Source: Thiotrichaceae bacterium UBA973 (lineage in GTDB: Bacteria > Pseudomonadota > Gammaproteobacteria > Eutrophobiales > Eutrophobiaceae). From it: a DNA stretch of 64,000 nt. The notes below the pieces were generated by a model, which was not told the origin of the DNA, made no database searches, and saw nothing but the letters and a program-made list of their open reading frames with translations. Made by a program: the position numbers and the translations under genes. Numbering within the stretch: the first letter of the stretch is position 1; each line of letters begins with the position of its first letter. Of this stretch, positions 25,623-34,674 are shown one piece after another. The stretch spans positions 124,001 through 188,000 of the forward strand of contig DBBX01000019.1 of NCBI GenBank assembly GCA_002292815.1. Direction: 5' to 3'.

Positions 25623-25797
25623 AAAAAAATGCCCCGGGCGTTCTTTTAGGGGAAAGTATGCATCCGGGGCCAGAATATCCCGGCTGGGGAGAACCGGGTC
25701 ATTTTTCCTCTCAAGGGAAGAAAAGAAGGAAAAATATGCTGTTAAAAGCTTAGAGCACAGGTATACCGTAGAGTTCCCGGGATTTAACTTTTGTCAA
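25623..25797 (-). ncRNA. Candidate small RNA downstream of engB
   Basis: No gene is credible in 25603-26124, but the minus strand folds well. It shows a TTGACA-like -35 at 25797-25792, a stem ATTTTTCCT/AGGAAAAAT (25735-25701), a CCCGG/CCGGG hairpin (25698-25679), and a GC-rich GCCCCGG/CCGGGGC stem (25670-25631) followed by seven U (25629-25623), like an intrinsic terminator. Loops would expose C-rich bits such as CTTCCC, CTCCCC and TTCCCC. I find no good -10 box, and the plus strand also folds, so this is tentative. Confidence 0.35.
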
Positions 25798-25991
25798 CGA
25801 AAAATTTTCGTTTATGCACATTTTTTTCTTCTTGCCCACTTGCGTGACTTAAATGACGGTCATCCTCCTCTAAGGACAACTAATTACGGTGTAACATATT
25901 GATATATATAATTATATTGTAAGCTGGTTAGTTTTTAACAGTTTTGTCATAGATGGGTTAGCCATGGTCTATTTGACGTTATATTTACACT

Positions 25992-26026
25992 GCATCCACA
26001 GAGTTATCCACAGAAAATGTGGATAA
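25992..26026. other. DnaA box cluster
   Basis: Two perfect 9-mer DnaA boxes, TTATCCACA (26004-26012) and its complement TGTGGATAA (26018-26026), face each other, and GCATCCACA (25992-26000) is a weaker third. An AT-rich run (about 25899-25918) lies 75 bp away. This might be a regulatory or origin-related site; I see too few boxes and no dnaA, dnaN or gidA nearby to call an origin. Confidence 0.6.
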
Positions 26027-26124
26027 GAAATTAACCCTGAATAGTAGCAATTACTTAGCTTAACTAAGCTAGAAATGATCTGAAGTGTTGTAGCTAAGAA
26101 TCCACCAACTTTGGGCTGAAAAGT

Positions 26125-27588
26125 CTATTTAAGTACTTTTATCAGTGTCCCTTCTTCAGGTTCTCCAGTTGGATATTTCGCATTTAAAAGTCGCAGTTGT
26201 GATTCTGCATGGCTTTCTAGTGGAGATTGTTTGGCTAAGCGACTAAATCGCGTTTCGCTATTCGCTTTTTCAATGTTAATTCGTATTGGTTTTGCCAATA
26301 CTTTTTCATCCGTTGTTAAAGAGTGGAAGCTTTTTGCGGTTGCAAGTATCGCATCGTCATATTCAGCTAGTCTATTGCCTTCAGCCATCCCGGTAATTAT
26401 GTAGGCCCGTTGTTGAAAATAGATGACTGTGAATCGTGCAGGAATACTCCCTTGTTTATTGGTAATAACCGAAATGCCTGTATGGGCAGAGTGACCATTT
26501 ATATTTAATGGCGATTCATGTTCGAGATTATTCAATCCCATGCGCTGGATCATGAAATTTCTGGGCGACAGTCTATTATCCACATCTTCAGCACTGATTT
26601 GCATCAAGGCATTGCCATCAGCAGTAGTTAACAATATCCGATCTGGAAGATTGGTCATATTCCATTTTTGTGGGAAACGCATCGAGAATCCTAGGTCTTC
26701 ATGATAGAAATTACGGCCTCGTAAAATACCTCCTTGAGGACTATCACCAAATACCAAGTTATCAATGAGTGAAATATATTCATCTCTGCCGACAAAATTC
26801 ACTGTTCCGGATTCATTAAGACCTTTGGCCATATCGATGACCTCCTGAAGCCGTGTATCACTATCCGGATGCGTAGAAAATACACCATGATAAGCCCTTG
26901 GTTCCCGCCCTTTGGCTTGGGCTAGTTTTCTATCAAATACTTCCTGATTTTTTAAAACGCTGATCACGTCTAGCATGGCTTCCGGATTGTAGTTCGTTCG
27001 GGCGAGATACTCAGCTCCAAGGCGGTCAGCTTCTAGTTCATGGGTACGCCCATAGCCCCGCAGCAATGCCCCGCCTGCAAATTGCACTAACTGGTCTGAC
27101 GCTTGAGTCATACCAGGCACAAATATCGAAGTTAATGCAGCCCCGATATTTGTAAGTTGGGTTGCGCTATGTTGTCGCACCGAGTGTCTGGCTGTGACAT
27201 GTCCTATTTCATGACCTAGTACTGCTGCTAGTTCTGCCTCAGAATTTAAATAGGCCATTAATCCACGAGTTATGTATATGTATCCGCCTGGTAAGGCGAA
27301 GGCATTAACTTCCTTACTATCGAGTACAGTAAAACTATATGTCAGGTTTGAGCGATGACTTTTTGCTGCGAGTTTAGTACCAATATTTTGCACGTAATTC
27401 TGTAAAGCCGGATTCTCGTACACAGTATATTGTTTAAGCACTTCGGCATTAGTTTTACGACCAAGCGCCAGTTCGTCACTTTCACTAAGCAACACCAAGT
27501 CTTGCTCTCCAGTAACCGGATTTACGGCACATGAGCTTATTATTAGTAAGGATAAAAAATGTAAGGCGATTAGATATTTCATTTTCAT
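26125..27588 (-). CDS. M48-family metalloprotease lipoprotein
   Basis: The 487-residue protein has a lipoprotein signal (lipobox around ISSC, Cys20), then an M48 peptidase domain with the zinc site HEIGH at residues 126-130 and the third ligand in ELEADRLGAEYLA near residue 195. A C-terminal region of about 200 residues contains a YFQQRAYIITGMAEG segment, as in several periplasmic M48 proteins related to BepA/LoiP. It probably acts in outer-membrane protein quality control, but the substrate cannot be inferred. The first codons carry two ATGs. Confidence 0.88.
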   Translation of the reverse strand: MKMKYLIALHFLSLLIISSCAVNPVTGEQDLVLLSESDELALGRKTNAEVLKQYTVYENPALQNYVQNIGTKLAAKSHRSNLTYSFTVLDSKEVNAFALPGGYIYITRGLMAYLNSEAELAAVLGHEIGHVTARHSVRQHSATQLTNIGAALTSIFVPGMTQASDQLVQFAGGALLRGYGRTHELEADRLGAEYLARTNYNPEAMLDVISVLKNQEVFDRKLAQAKGREPRAYHGVFSTHPDSDTRLQEVIDMAKGLNESGTVNFVGRDEYISLIDNLVFGDSPQGGILRGRNFYHEDLGFSMRFPQKWNMTNLPDRILLTTADGNALMQISAEDVDNRLSPRNFMIQRMGLNNLEHESPLNINGHSAHTGISVITNKQGSIPARFTVIYFQQRAYIITGMAEGNRLAEYDDAILATAKSFHSLTTDEKVLAKPIRINIEKANSETRFSRLAKQSPLESHAESQLRLLNAKYPTGEPEEGTLIKVLK

Positions 27589-27619
27589 GATTTTAAGATA
27601 GACAATGTGATAATTCAGT

Positions 27620-28435
27620 TCAATCTTTAGAATTGACTATTATTAAGTCTAGATGGTGGCGTAGGCGTATGCGTATTTGACCTTTATGCTTATATAACCA
27701 ACCGCTAGCTTCAATGGTCTTGCTTTTGAGTGAAAGTAATTCCGATTCATTGAAATAATGTAAGTCAGCATTTTTTATCCTAAGCGCGACATTGTTTTCA
27801 AGGTTTATCCATATTGATGACCTGCTTGTAGTGACTCGTTGCACCTTCCCCGAGATGGAATAAGATCCTTTTTCGTTGCCACTTAGTGATTTAACGCTAT
27901 GCGTTTTATAACGTGAGAGCCTCCAAAGACCCTGTCGTTGTTTTTTGGCAAATTGACTTGCTTCATTATAGCAATCTGCAAAAGCCAGGTTAGGTGGGAT
28001 TCGTAAAGGCATTGCCAAGCCTGACTTAAGTAATTGAATTTGTAAGTTCAAGCCATCTGCATAAATATGGGCCAAAGTTCTGTCGTGACGGTCATGGCGT
28101 TCTTTTCCATAAACAAGATGAATCAACGAAGCATTACCAAGCATCTTCTTGAGCGCATTCCTCGCACTGTCTGCACCCGCTTCAGAGGGACTATTGTTGT
28201 GGCCTAATTCGGGTGTGTCTATCCCAATTAAGCGGATATGTCTTTTATCCTTTAAAACGACCGTGTCGCCATCAATAACATAGTCAACTATGACTTTCTC
28301 GTGGAAGTGGGTACTTACACAGCCTTGATCAATATAGTCTTTAGAGAGACATGTCGGGCTGACAAATATTAATAATGCGGGAATAAAAAAACGCCCTAAT
28401 AGGGCGTTTTTTTGTGTTCGATATTGCCGCTTCAA
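27620..28435 (-). CDS. Exported thermonuclease-like (SNase) protein
   Basis: The protein has an SNase domain: VIDGDTVVLKDKRHIRLIGIDTPELGH, then VYGKERHDRHDRTLAHIYADGLNLQIQLLKSGLA, with the arginine and aspartate/glutamate residues of staphylococcal nuclease. A hydrophobic signal (FFIPALLIFVSPTCLS) precedes it. The frame runs on through rpmE, but that part is unlikely to be coding. The best start after rpmE is a TTG at 28433-28435, giving 271 residues and passing through the rpmE terminator sequence. The start is therefore uncertain. It would degrade nucleic acid outside the cytoplasm. Confidence 0.72.
   Translation of the reverse strand: MKRQYRTQKNALLGRFFIPALLIFVSPTCLSKDYIDQGCVSTHFHEKVIVDYVIDGDTVVLKDKRHIRLIGIDTPELGHNNSPSEAGADSARNALKKMLGNASLIHLVYGKERHDRHDRTLAHIYADGLNLQIQLLKSGLAMPLRIPPNLAFADCYNEASQFAKKQRQGLWRLSRYKTHSVKSLSGNEKGSYSISGKVQRVTTSRSSIWINLENNVALRIKNADLHYFNESELLSLKSKTIEASGWLYKHKGQIRIRLRHHLDLIIVNSKD
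28385..28413 (-). terminator. Terminator of rpmE
   Basis: CGCCCT pairs with AGGGCG around AAT, with flanking A7 and T7 arms, so it works in both directions. It lies 27 bp beyond the rpmE stop and inside the predicted signal-peptide codons of the nuclease gene. Confidence 0.85.
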
Positions 28436-28439
28436 GGCA

Positions 28440-28643
28440 TTACGACATACCGTATTTACGACGGAATTTGTCGACTCGGCCGGCTGTATCCAGCATTTTC
28501 TGTTTACCGGTGTAAAATGGGTGGCATTCAGAGCAAACGTCAAGATGGAGCTCACCAGTGTGCGTTGAACGAGTCTTGAATGCGTTACCACAACTGCATT
28601 TAACATCAACTTCATCGTATGTAGGGTGTATGTCTGTTTTCAT
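28440..28643 (-). CDS. rpmE: 50S ribosomal protein L31
   Basis: The 67-residue protein is a C-type (zinc-binding) L31: four cysteines at positions 16, 18, 37 and 40, with the segments HPFYTGKQK and GRVDKFRRKYG. It sits at the central bridge between ribosomal subunits. Because the cysteines are intact it is likely the zinc-containing form, which often has a zinc-independent paralogue elsewhere. The ATG at 28641-28643 gives the standard length. Confidence 0.95.
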   Translation of the reverse strand: MKTDIHPTYDEVDVKCSCGNAFKTRSTHTGELHLDVCSECHPFYTGKQKMLDTAGRVDKFRRKYGMS

Positions 28644-28835
28644 GTTGTTTTACTCAATTCGTCTAATCATCAATCAGGGGCCGGGAGTTTATGCGAAAGC
28701 GGAGCATTCCGCAATCCTGTGAAGTAGCGGATTTTAATCTTTTTCCTTCTTTAGGCGATTATTTAAGTCCATTATTGTAGTGGACGCGCTCATTTTTCTC
28801 GCGCTATCTCGGATAAGCTTTAGTTTTTTATTACG

Positions 28836-29606
28836 CTAAAGTTCAAATTCTGCAACCACTGGTGTGTGATCAGAGGGGCGTTCCAGTTTACGCGGTTCTT
28901 TGTCTATATAACTCGCACGACAACGTTTAGCTAAGCTGTCTGAGGCAAGAATAAGGTCAATCCTTAGGCCACGATTGCGCCTGAATCCAGCTGCGCGATA
29001 ATCCCACCAGGAAAAACTTTTTTCTGGTTGATCAAATGAACGAAAACAATCGCTGAAACCACTAGCAAATATTTTATTTAATTCATCTCGTTCTGGTTCG
29101 CTTACTAGATTGCAGCCTTCCCATTCTTCCGGCGCATGCACATCTCGATCTTCAGGAGCGATGTTAAAGTCGCCTAAGATGATAAGGCGTTCATTTTCTG
29201 CCTGAAGTTGTTTTATAAATGGCTGCAGTTTGGAAAACCATTCGAGTTTATAATGAAACTTTTCGGATCCCACTTCTGAGCCATTAGGAACATATAGATT
29301 TAAAACGGTCACGCCTTGAGTTTTAACCGCTAGGACTCGTTTTTGTACATCATCGTAGTCAGGCAAGGCTGTTGCTATGGTTTCAATAGGCAATTTACAG
29401 ATGGTTGTAACACCGTTATAGGTCTTTTGGCCGATAAAACTGACGTGATAACCAGCTTCTTTTATTGCCGCTTCGGGAAAGTTTTCATCGGTAGTTTTAG
29501 TTTCTTGAATCGCCAGAACGTCAGGGCTCTCACTCTCTAGCCACTGCAATACATGCGGTAGCCTGACTTTAAGGGAATTAACATTCCAGCTTGCTATCTT
29601 GAACAC
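28836..29606 (-). CDS. xthA: Exodeoxyribonuclease III
   Basis: The 256-residue EEP-fold nuclease has the motifs ASWNVNSLKVRL, AIQETK, LNLYVPNGS, LGDFNIAPEDRDVH and RIDLILAS, ending with SDHTPVVAEF. It is an AP endonuclease and 3'-5' exonuclease in base-excision repair. The start codon is GTG at 29604-29606. The 230-bp region to rpmE contains only a small GCGGA/TCCGC hairpin near 28700. Confidence 0.94.
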   Translation of the reverse strand: MFKIASWNVNSLKVRLPHVLQWLESESPDVLAIQETKTTDENFPEAAIKEAGYHVSFIGQKTYNGVTTICKLPIETIATALPDYDDVQKRVLAVKTQGVTVLNLYVPNGSEVGSEKFHYKLEWFSKLQPFIKQLQAENERLIILGDFNIAPEDRDVHAPEEWEGCNLVSEPERDELNKIFASGFSDCFRSFDQPEKSFSWWDYRAAGFRRNRGLRIDLILASDSLAKRCRASYIDKEPRKLERPSDHTPVVAEFEL

Positions 29607-29663
29607 GATTTATATAGGGAATTTAAAAGGTTATTAAAAATAATTTAGAAAAAACTAGCTGAA

Positions 29664-30377
29664 TCAAACGCGAAAACCACCATGCCTGCGTCGATTATAG
29701 AAGTCCAGTATAAAAATACCACCGGCTATACCAATCGTGAAAACGATAAGTAGTGTCACTAACATCTGTTTCATGCTGTTAATTGAAAATAAATTTTCAC
29801 TCAAGGATTCTGAGTTTGCTTCTACTGCAATGCCGGATGACTCAAGTTGTGAAATTAGCTGCCGGTTTTCCTGTTTCAGCGTTTCTATATCGGCGAGTAA
29901 TATTCCTGAGTCATCTATATCTGCAACATTTGCTTTAAGAGCAGCGAGTTGTGCTTGCAGGTCACCTGCTTTCAAGCGTTCCGAGTTTAATAGTTGTTCA
30001 AGATCTTTTTGAGCTTCTGAGCCATTGGCAGGGGCTGTCGCCGTCTTTAGTTGCGCAATTTCTTGTTGCAAAGCTTTGTTGCTGTTTTCCAGGTCTGTGA
30101 TGCGCGATTTACCGGGTTTTTCCACGACGACATATTTGCTATGTATCCAACCTTTACTTCCCCCGGCTTCTTGAACATGAATCAAATCAGTATCACGTTC
30201 GATTACTGATAATGGTGTGCCACTAGGCACGAGTTTGATAATCGGGCTGTCAATGGTGCGATCTTCATGTAAACCGATTTTTAATTCATCGATCACATAG
30301 ACTGTTTCGGCATGGGCAATAGCTGATAGCAGACAAAATATGCCAAATAGTGCGTATTTTACTCTGTAATTATGCAT
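29664..30377 (-). CDS. SH3-domain protein with coiled coil and C-terminal anchor
   Basis: The 237-residue product has a signal peptide (cleavage near AHA, residue 23), a bacterial SH3b domain (residues about 28-90), a long coiled-coil helix with many Gln, Glu and Leu (95-205) and one C-terminal membrane helix followed by RRRHGG. This architecture matches the E. coli YgiM/TIGR04211 family. It is a probable periplasmic scaffold or peptidoglycan-associated protein with unknown function. It lies 9 bp after the prlC end on the same strand. Confidence 0.87.
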   Translation of the reverse strand: MHNYRVKYALFGIFCLLSAIAHAETVYVIDELKIGLHEDRTIDSPIIKLVPSGTPLSVIERDTDLIHVQEAGGSKGWIHSKYVVVEKPGKSRITDLENSNKALQQEIAQLKTATAPANGSEAQKDLEQLLNSERLKAGDLQAQLAALKANVADIDDSGILLADIETLKQENRQLISQLESSGIAVEANSESLSENLFSINSMKQMLVTLLIVFTIGIAGGIFILDFYNRRRHGGFRV

Positions 30378-30386
30378 TATTAATCC

Positions 30387-32426
30387 TTAAGCTGTAATTC
30401 CCGAATGTCTTAACAAAGGTTCAATACTCGGTTTTCGTCCACGAAATTCAACAAATAAGTCCATTGGTTCACGACTCCCCCCTTGTTCAAGAATCGATTG
30501 AAGAAATTCTTTTCCAGTTGTTTTATCAAAGATACCTCTTTCCTCGAATTTGGAAAAGGCATCGGCCGATAAAACTTCGGCCCATTTATAGCTATAGTAA
30601 CCGGCTGCATAACCGCCGGCAAAGATATGAGCAAAACTATGCTGAAAACGATTGAAGTCAGGCGCATCGACAACAGCGACTTTTTCTCGAACTTCATTGA
30701 GTAGTTCTTGTATATCAAGTGACTTCTCGGTTGCAAATTCCATGTGCAATCGATAGTCAAAAAGAGCAAATTCCAGCTGTCTGACCATTTGCATGCCGGC
30801 CTGAAATGTCCTTGCCCGTGTCATTTTTTCGAATAATTCGTCATCAAGGAGCTCGCCGCTATCAATATGCCGGGCGAAAAGATCAAGAGCCTCTTTTTCC
30901 CAGCACCAGTTCTCCATAAATTGACTCGGTAACTCTACAGCATCCCAGGGCACCCCGTTAATCCCGGATACGCCACTATATTCAACCCGTGTCATCATGT
31001 GATGTAAGCCATGACCGAATTCATGAAATAAAGTGGTTACTTCATCATGTGTTAGCAACGCGGGTTTATCGCCAACAGGGGGAGTGAAGTTACAGGTTAA
31101 ATAGGCCACCGGGTTTTGGATGCCCGCGCTGGATTTTTTTCTAACGATGCATTCATCCATCCACGCTCCGCCCCGCTTATGTTGGCGAGCATAGAGATCC
31201 AGATAAAAACTACTTTGTGTCATGCCTTGGGGATCCAGGATATCAAAGAACATGACATCCTTATGCCAGACCTGAACCCCTTCACGTTGTTTAATGGTGA
31301 CGTCGTAGAGTTTTGCAGTTATTGCAAATAGACCCTCTAAAACCTGATGTACAGGAAAATAGGGACGTAATACTTCTTGTGAGATATCAAATTTTTTCTG
31401 TCTTAATTTTTCTGAATAATAAGCGACATCCCAAGCCTCAAGCTTGGATACGTTTGCTGTTTCTGTTGCGAACTGTGTTAGCTCAGCAAACTCTTGTTCT
31501 GCATAGGTCCTTGTCCGTTCAGCCAGATCATTCAGGAATCCCAGGACTTCGTCAGGGTTCTCTGCCATCTTTGTTGCGAGTGAATAATGAGCATAACTTT
31601 CAAAGCCAAGTAGTTTTGCTTTCTCGGTTCGATACTTAAGGATCTCAGTCATGTTCTCGCTATTATCGAACTGACCGGCAATAGGACCTTTATCAGAAGC
31701 GCGAGTGACATAGGCTTCGTATATCTCTTGTCTTAAGCTGACGTTATCTGCGTATTGCATCACCGGCATATAGGAGGGAAACTCGAGCGTAAACAACCAC
31801 CCTTCCTTATTTTCATTTTTTGCAGTTTGCGCAGCTAGAGCAAGGCATGACTCAGGCAAACCTTTGAGTTCAGCTTTATTTGTGATTAGTTTTTTCCAGG
31901 CCTGAGTAGCATCGAGTAAGTTTTCTTCAAACTTGGTTTGTAGCTTTGATAGTTGTTGCTGGATTACTTTGTAGCGTTCTTTTGCCTTGCTATCGAGAGC
32001 AATACCAGAGAGCTGAAAATCCCGCAGAGCATTAGTAATGATTTTTTGTTGTGCAGTCGTCAAAGCATTAAAAGAATCTGCCTTCGCAATTTGCTCATAA
32101 GCATGAAACAGGTCTTCGTTTTGACCCATCTCGGTAGAGTAATCAGATAGCTTGGCTATACAGGCATTATAAGCCTCGCGGAGTTGATCATTATCTGCAA
32201 CCGAATGCAGATGACTGGCCGGCGACCAGGCGCGACTTAAGTGGTCATCCATGTCTTCCAATTTCTGTAGTAGGTTCTCCCAACTATAATCTGTTGAGCT
32301 TTTTAATAGCGACTGAACCGTGCTTCTGCTTTCTGACAATAATTGATCGACAGCGGGCTCGATATGAGATGCGTTAATTTCTTCGAAGGCAGGAAGTCCT
32401 TCAGCCTGTATTAGTGGGTTATTCAT
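30387..32426 (-). CDS. prlC: Oligopeptidase A (M3 family)
   Basis: The 679-residue zinc peptidase has the M3 signature HEFGHGLHHM, zinc ligands His468 and His472, with the third glutamate in the helix PSQFMENWCWEKEAL. The length fits E. coli PrlC (680). It degrades cytosolic signal-peptide fragments and other short peptides. The downstream SH3 protein is likely co-transcribed. Confidence 0.96.
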   Translation of the reverse strand: MNNPLIQAEGLPAFEEINASHIEPAVDQLLSESRSTVQSLLKSSTDYSWENLLQKLEDMDDHLSRAWSPASHLHSVADNDQLREAYNACIAKLSDYSTEMGQNEDLFHAYEQIAKADSFNALTTAQQKIITNALRDFQLSGIALDSKAKERYKVIQQQLSKLQTKFEENLLDATQAWKKLITNKAELKGLPESCLALAAQTAKNENKEGWLFTLEFPSYMPVMQYADNVSLRQEIYEAYVTRASDKGPIAGQFDNSENMTEILKYRTEKAKLLGFESYAHYSLATKMAENPDEVLGFLNDLAERTRTYAEQEFAELTQFATETANVSKLEAWDVAYYSEKLRQKKFDISQEVLRPYFPVHQVLEGLFAITAKLYDVTIKQREGVQVWHKDVMFFDILDPQGMTQSSFYLDLYARQHKRGGAWMDECIVRKKSSAGIQNPVAYLTCNFTPPVGDKPALLTHDEVTTLFHEFGHGLHHMMTRVEYSGVSGINGVPWDAVELPSQFMENWCWEKEALDLFARHIDSGELLDDELFEKMTRARTFQAGMQMVRQLEFALFDYRLHMEFATEKSLDIQELLNEVREKVAVVDAPDFNRFQHSFAHIFAGGYAAGYYSYKWAEVLSADAFSKFEERGIFDKTTGKEFLQSILEQGGSREPMDLFVEFRGRKPSIEPLLRHSGITA

Positions 32427-32479
32427 ATAAAGTGATATTGGTTTAATAATTGTAATTTCAAGATGTTAGTGAACGAGGG

Positions 32480-33439
32480 CTAAGCAGCCAATCGCATGCT
32501 TATTAGCCAGGTTGAGATACTGCCGCATAGTATAAACAGGCTGAGTAATAATACAGAATAAATATGCAGTCGACGAATCAGGTCATTTTCTTCTACAGCA
32601 GACAGGATGTATGGTCGACGACTATCATTTGTTTTAGTCATGATATTCACTGGTGGTAAGCTTTTTTGTTTGCCATGCATTTCAACGACGTGATCATAGG
32701 CCGCTTGTCTGACTTTTTGCCATTCTTGTAAATCAATAGCGCCATTGTTATCGGCATCAAATTTTTTTATTAATGCCTCTGAGTCTGTTTTCCATTCACG
32801 TATTAATTCACGAACATCTTCGTTTATGTCGAACTTGGCTCCAGCACCACCGACTGTTTTATAAAGTCCTATGGCATACAGACTCTCATCAGTATGTAAA
32901 CGTTCCTCGGTATATCGGTAACGACGATTTAGGCCAAGCCCTGAGAAGAAAGTCTTTTTTTTCTTAACCGCTAATGGACTTCCTTGAGGGTTAACTTCAC
33001 TGCTATGCCAAACATCCTTGTTTACAGATGTCACATGAGCGTCTTCGGGATCGATGATGCATTGTCCCGTATCATCTTTAATTAGGAACAATTCTTCACT
33101 GGTGCCACTTCTGATGGTGACCCATTTGCTATTTTTTCCGGACTGTCTATGTTCATCAACGCTATATTTATACCAGGTACAGATTGTTCCCGTCAGTGGA
33201 GCAATAATGGGTTGACCTTCCATCAACTGGCCATGTCCGATTAATTCAATATAACCTTGTGCAGCGGAGCGTATTTTTGAGGTTGGGGTGTCTTCAATAA
33301 TTCGTTTACGATGCAAGGTAATAAAGGAAAAGACGAAACTGACTAGCGCCGCGATTAGTAGGCCAATGGCCCATAACCAGAAATCATCGGCAGGTCCAGT
33401 TTTAGCCCAATGTTTAAGAGCGAGAAACACGTCACTCAT
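32480..33439 (-). CDS. GIDE-domain membrane protein with an EF-hand
   Basis: The 319-residue protein has a membrane helix near residues 22-42, a GIDE-type domain (IELIGHGQLMEGQPIIAPLTG to about residue 205) and a C-terminal helix near 297-316. Within the soluble region, residues 228-239 (DADNNGAIDLQE) form a canonical EF-hand calcium loop with D228, D230, N232, D236 and E239. GIDE domains occur in eukaryotic E3 ligases such as MUL1, but no RING finger is present, so ligase activity is not implied. A lemA gene lies directly upstream, the usual neighbour. Confidence 0.8.
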   Translation of the reverse strand: MSDVFLALKHWAKTGPADDFWLWAIGLLIAALVSFVFSFITLHRKRIIEDTPTSKIRSAAQGYIELIGHGQLMEGQPIIAPLTGTICTWYKYSVDEHRQSGKNSKWVTIRSGTSEELFLIKDDTGQCIIDPEDAHVTSVNKDVWHSSEVNPQGSPLAVKKKKTFFSGLGLNRRYRYTEERLHTDESLYAIGLYKTVGGAGAKFDINEDVRELIREWKTDSEALIKKFDADNNGAIDLQEWQKVRQAAYDHVVEMHGKQKSLPPVNIMTKTNDSRRPYILSAVEENDLIRRLHIYSVLLLSLFILCGSISTWLISMRLAA

Positions 33440-33448
33440 ATATAGCTA

Positions 33449-34021
33449 CTAACTAAATAGCGCTTTTACATCGACGTCTTTTATTTCTTCTTCACTAAAG
33501 ATGAGTAAGTCGCGTGCGGGAAAGCGCATCATCCTGGCAATGATGATATCTGGGAATTGTTCGATGCGTACATTATTAGCGTTAACTGATTCATTATAAA
33601 ATTCACGACGGTCGGCAATGGTGTCTTCCAGCCCTGAAATTCTTTGCTGTAGATGCTTGAAGGTTTCATTGGCCTTTAGCTCGGGGTAGGCTTCTGCTAC
33701 AGCAAACAAACTACCCAGCCCCATTCTGAGTTGGCCTTCAGCAGGCCCTAATGCTGCAACGTCTCCACGCTCTCTGGCTGATGACACGGCCGAGCGCGCT
33801 TGCATGACTTTTTCCAGTGTCTCTTGTTCAAACCCCATGTATTGTTTACAGGTCTCGACCAGTTTAGGTAGTTCGTCATGACGTTGCTTTAATAACACAT
33901 CAATATTTGACCATGCCTTGGAGACGCTATGCTTTAAAGAAACTAAACTGTTATAGATAGTGACCAGATACATAACTAATGCAGCGAGGATACCCAAAAA
34001 GATAATACTGGAAACATCCAT
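33449..34021 (-). CDS. lemA: LemA family protein
   Basis: The 190-residue protein has an N-terminal membrane helix (residues about 3-25) followed by the long helical LemA fold with the motifs LKHSVSKAWSNIDVLLKQRHDELPKLV and FPDIIIARMMRF. LemA proteins are inner-membrane helical proteins of unclear function. The gene is first in a two-gene run with the GIDE-domain gene and diverges from bfr. Confidence 0.9.
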   Translation of the reverse strand: MDVSSIIFLGILAALVMYLVTIYNSLVSLKHSVSKAWSNIDVLLKQRHDELPKLVETCKQYMGFEQETLEKVMQARSAVSSARERGDVAALGPAEGQLRMGLGSLFAVAEAYPELKANETFKHLQQRISGLEDTIADRREFYNESVNANNVRIEQFPDIIIARMMRFPARDLLIFSEEEIKDVDVKALFS

Positions 34022-34087
34022 ATCACTTCTCCTTCGGTTGTTTGTGTTAAACAGCGGGACATTACCTTAAGTAATGAGGCTGACATA

Positions 34088-34106
34088 AATAGTAATAATT
34101 ATCAAT
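34088..34106. promoter_or_regulatory. Fur-box-like site upstream of bfr
   Basis: The 19 bases AATAGTAATAATTATCAAT match the Fur consensus GATAATGATAATCATTATC at 12 of 19 positions, about 95 bp before the bfr ATG. A TATAAT -10-like box is at 34162-34167. This is weak alone but fits the other sites in the block. Confidence 0.4.
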
Positions 34107-34200
34107 TTAGATCAATGATTTAAATGTATCTAAGCGGGTATTTCTAATGCATTATTGAGTCTATAATCTTATAAAAATAACTATTAAAGGAAACACATGC

Positions 34201-34665
34201 ATGCAAGGCGATAAACAGGTCATTAAGCATCTCAATAAAGTATTACAAAACGAGTTAACAGCGATTAATCAATATTTTCTGCATGCACGCATGTATAAAA
34301 ATTTTGGTTTAACCGAACTTGATGAGTATGAGTACAAGGAATCTCTAGATGAGATGAAGCATGCGGATCAACTAATTGAACGCATACTTTTTTTAGAAGG
34401 TTTGCCGAGCATGCAAAGCTTGGGGAAACTGCGTATAGGCGAATCGCCGAAAGAGATGATTGAAGCCGATCTTGCGTTAGAGATGGATGCGCTGCCTGAT
34501 TTAAAAGAGGCGATTAGCCATTGTGAATCGACAAAAGATTACATTTCCAGAGAAGTGTTTGAAGCGATTTTGGAAAGCGAAGAGGAACATGTTGACTGGT
34601 TAGAAACACAATTGGAGTTAATATCCAAGGTTGGGTTGGAAAACTATCTACAATCTAAAATGTAA
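34201..34665 (+). CDS. bfr: Bacterioferritin
   Basis: The 154-residue four-helix protein has the ferroxidase ligands Glu18, Glu51 and His54, plus Met52, the heme ligand of Bfr, in LDEMKHADQL. The second glutamate set falls in SEEEHVDWLE. It stores ferric iron in a 24-mer shell and takes up iron with O2 or peroxide. The Bfd reductase gene is immediately downstream, as often seen. Confidence 0.94.
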   Translation: MQGDKQVIKHLNKVLQNELTAINQYFLHARMYKNFGLTELDEYEYKESLDEMKHADQLIERILFLEGLPSMQSLGKLRIGESPKEMIEADLALEMDALPDLKEAISHCESTKDYISREVFEAILESEEEHVDWLETQLELISKVGLENYLQSKM

Positions 34666-34674
34666 GCCATTGAA

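Noticed and set aside
25603..25902. Plus-strand open frame after engB
   Set aside because: It lacks a credible start and has low-complexity, palindromic composition that fits an RNA or terminator region rather than a protein.
25890..26030. Calling the DnaA-box region the chromosome origin
   Set aside because: Only two perfect boxes and no dnaA, dnaN, gidA or other usual origin neighbours in the window.
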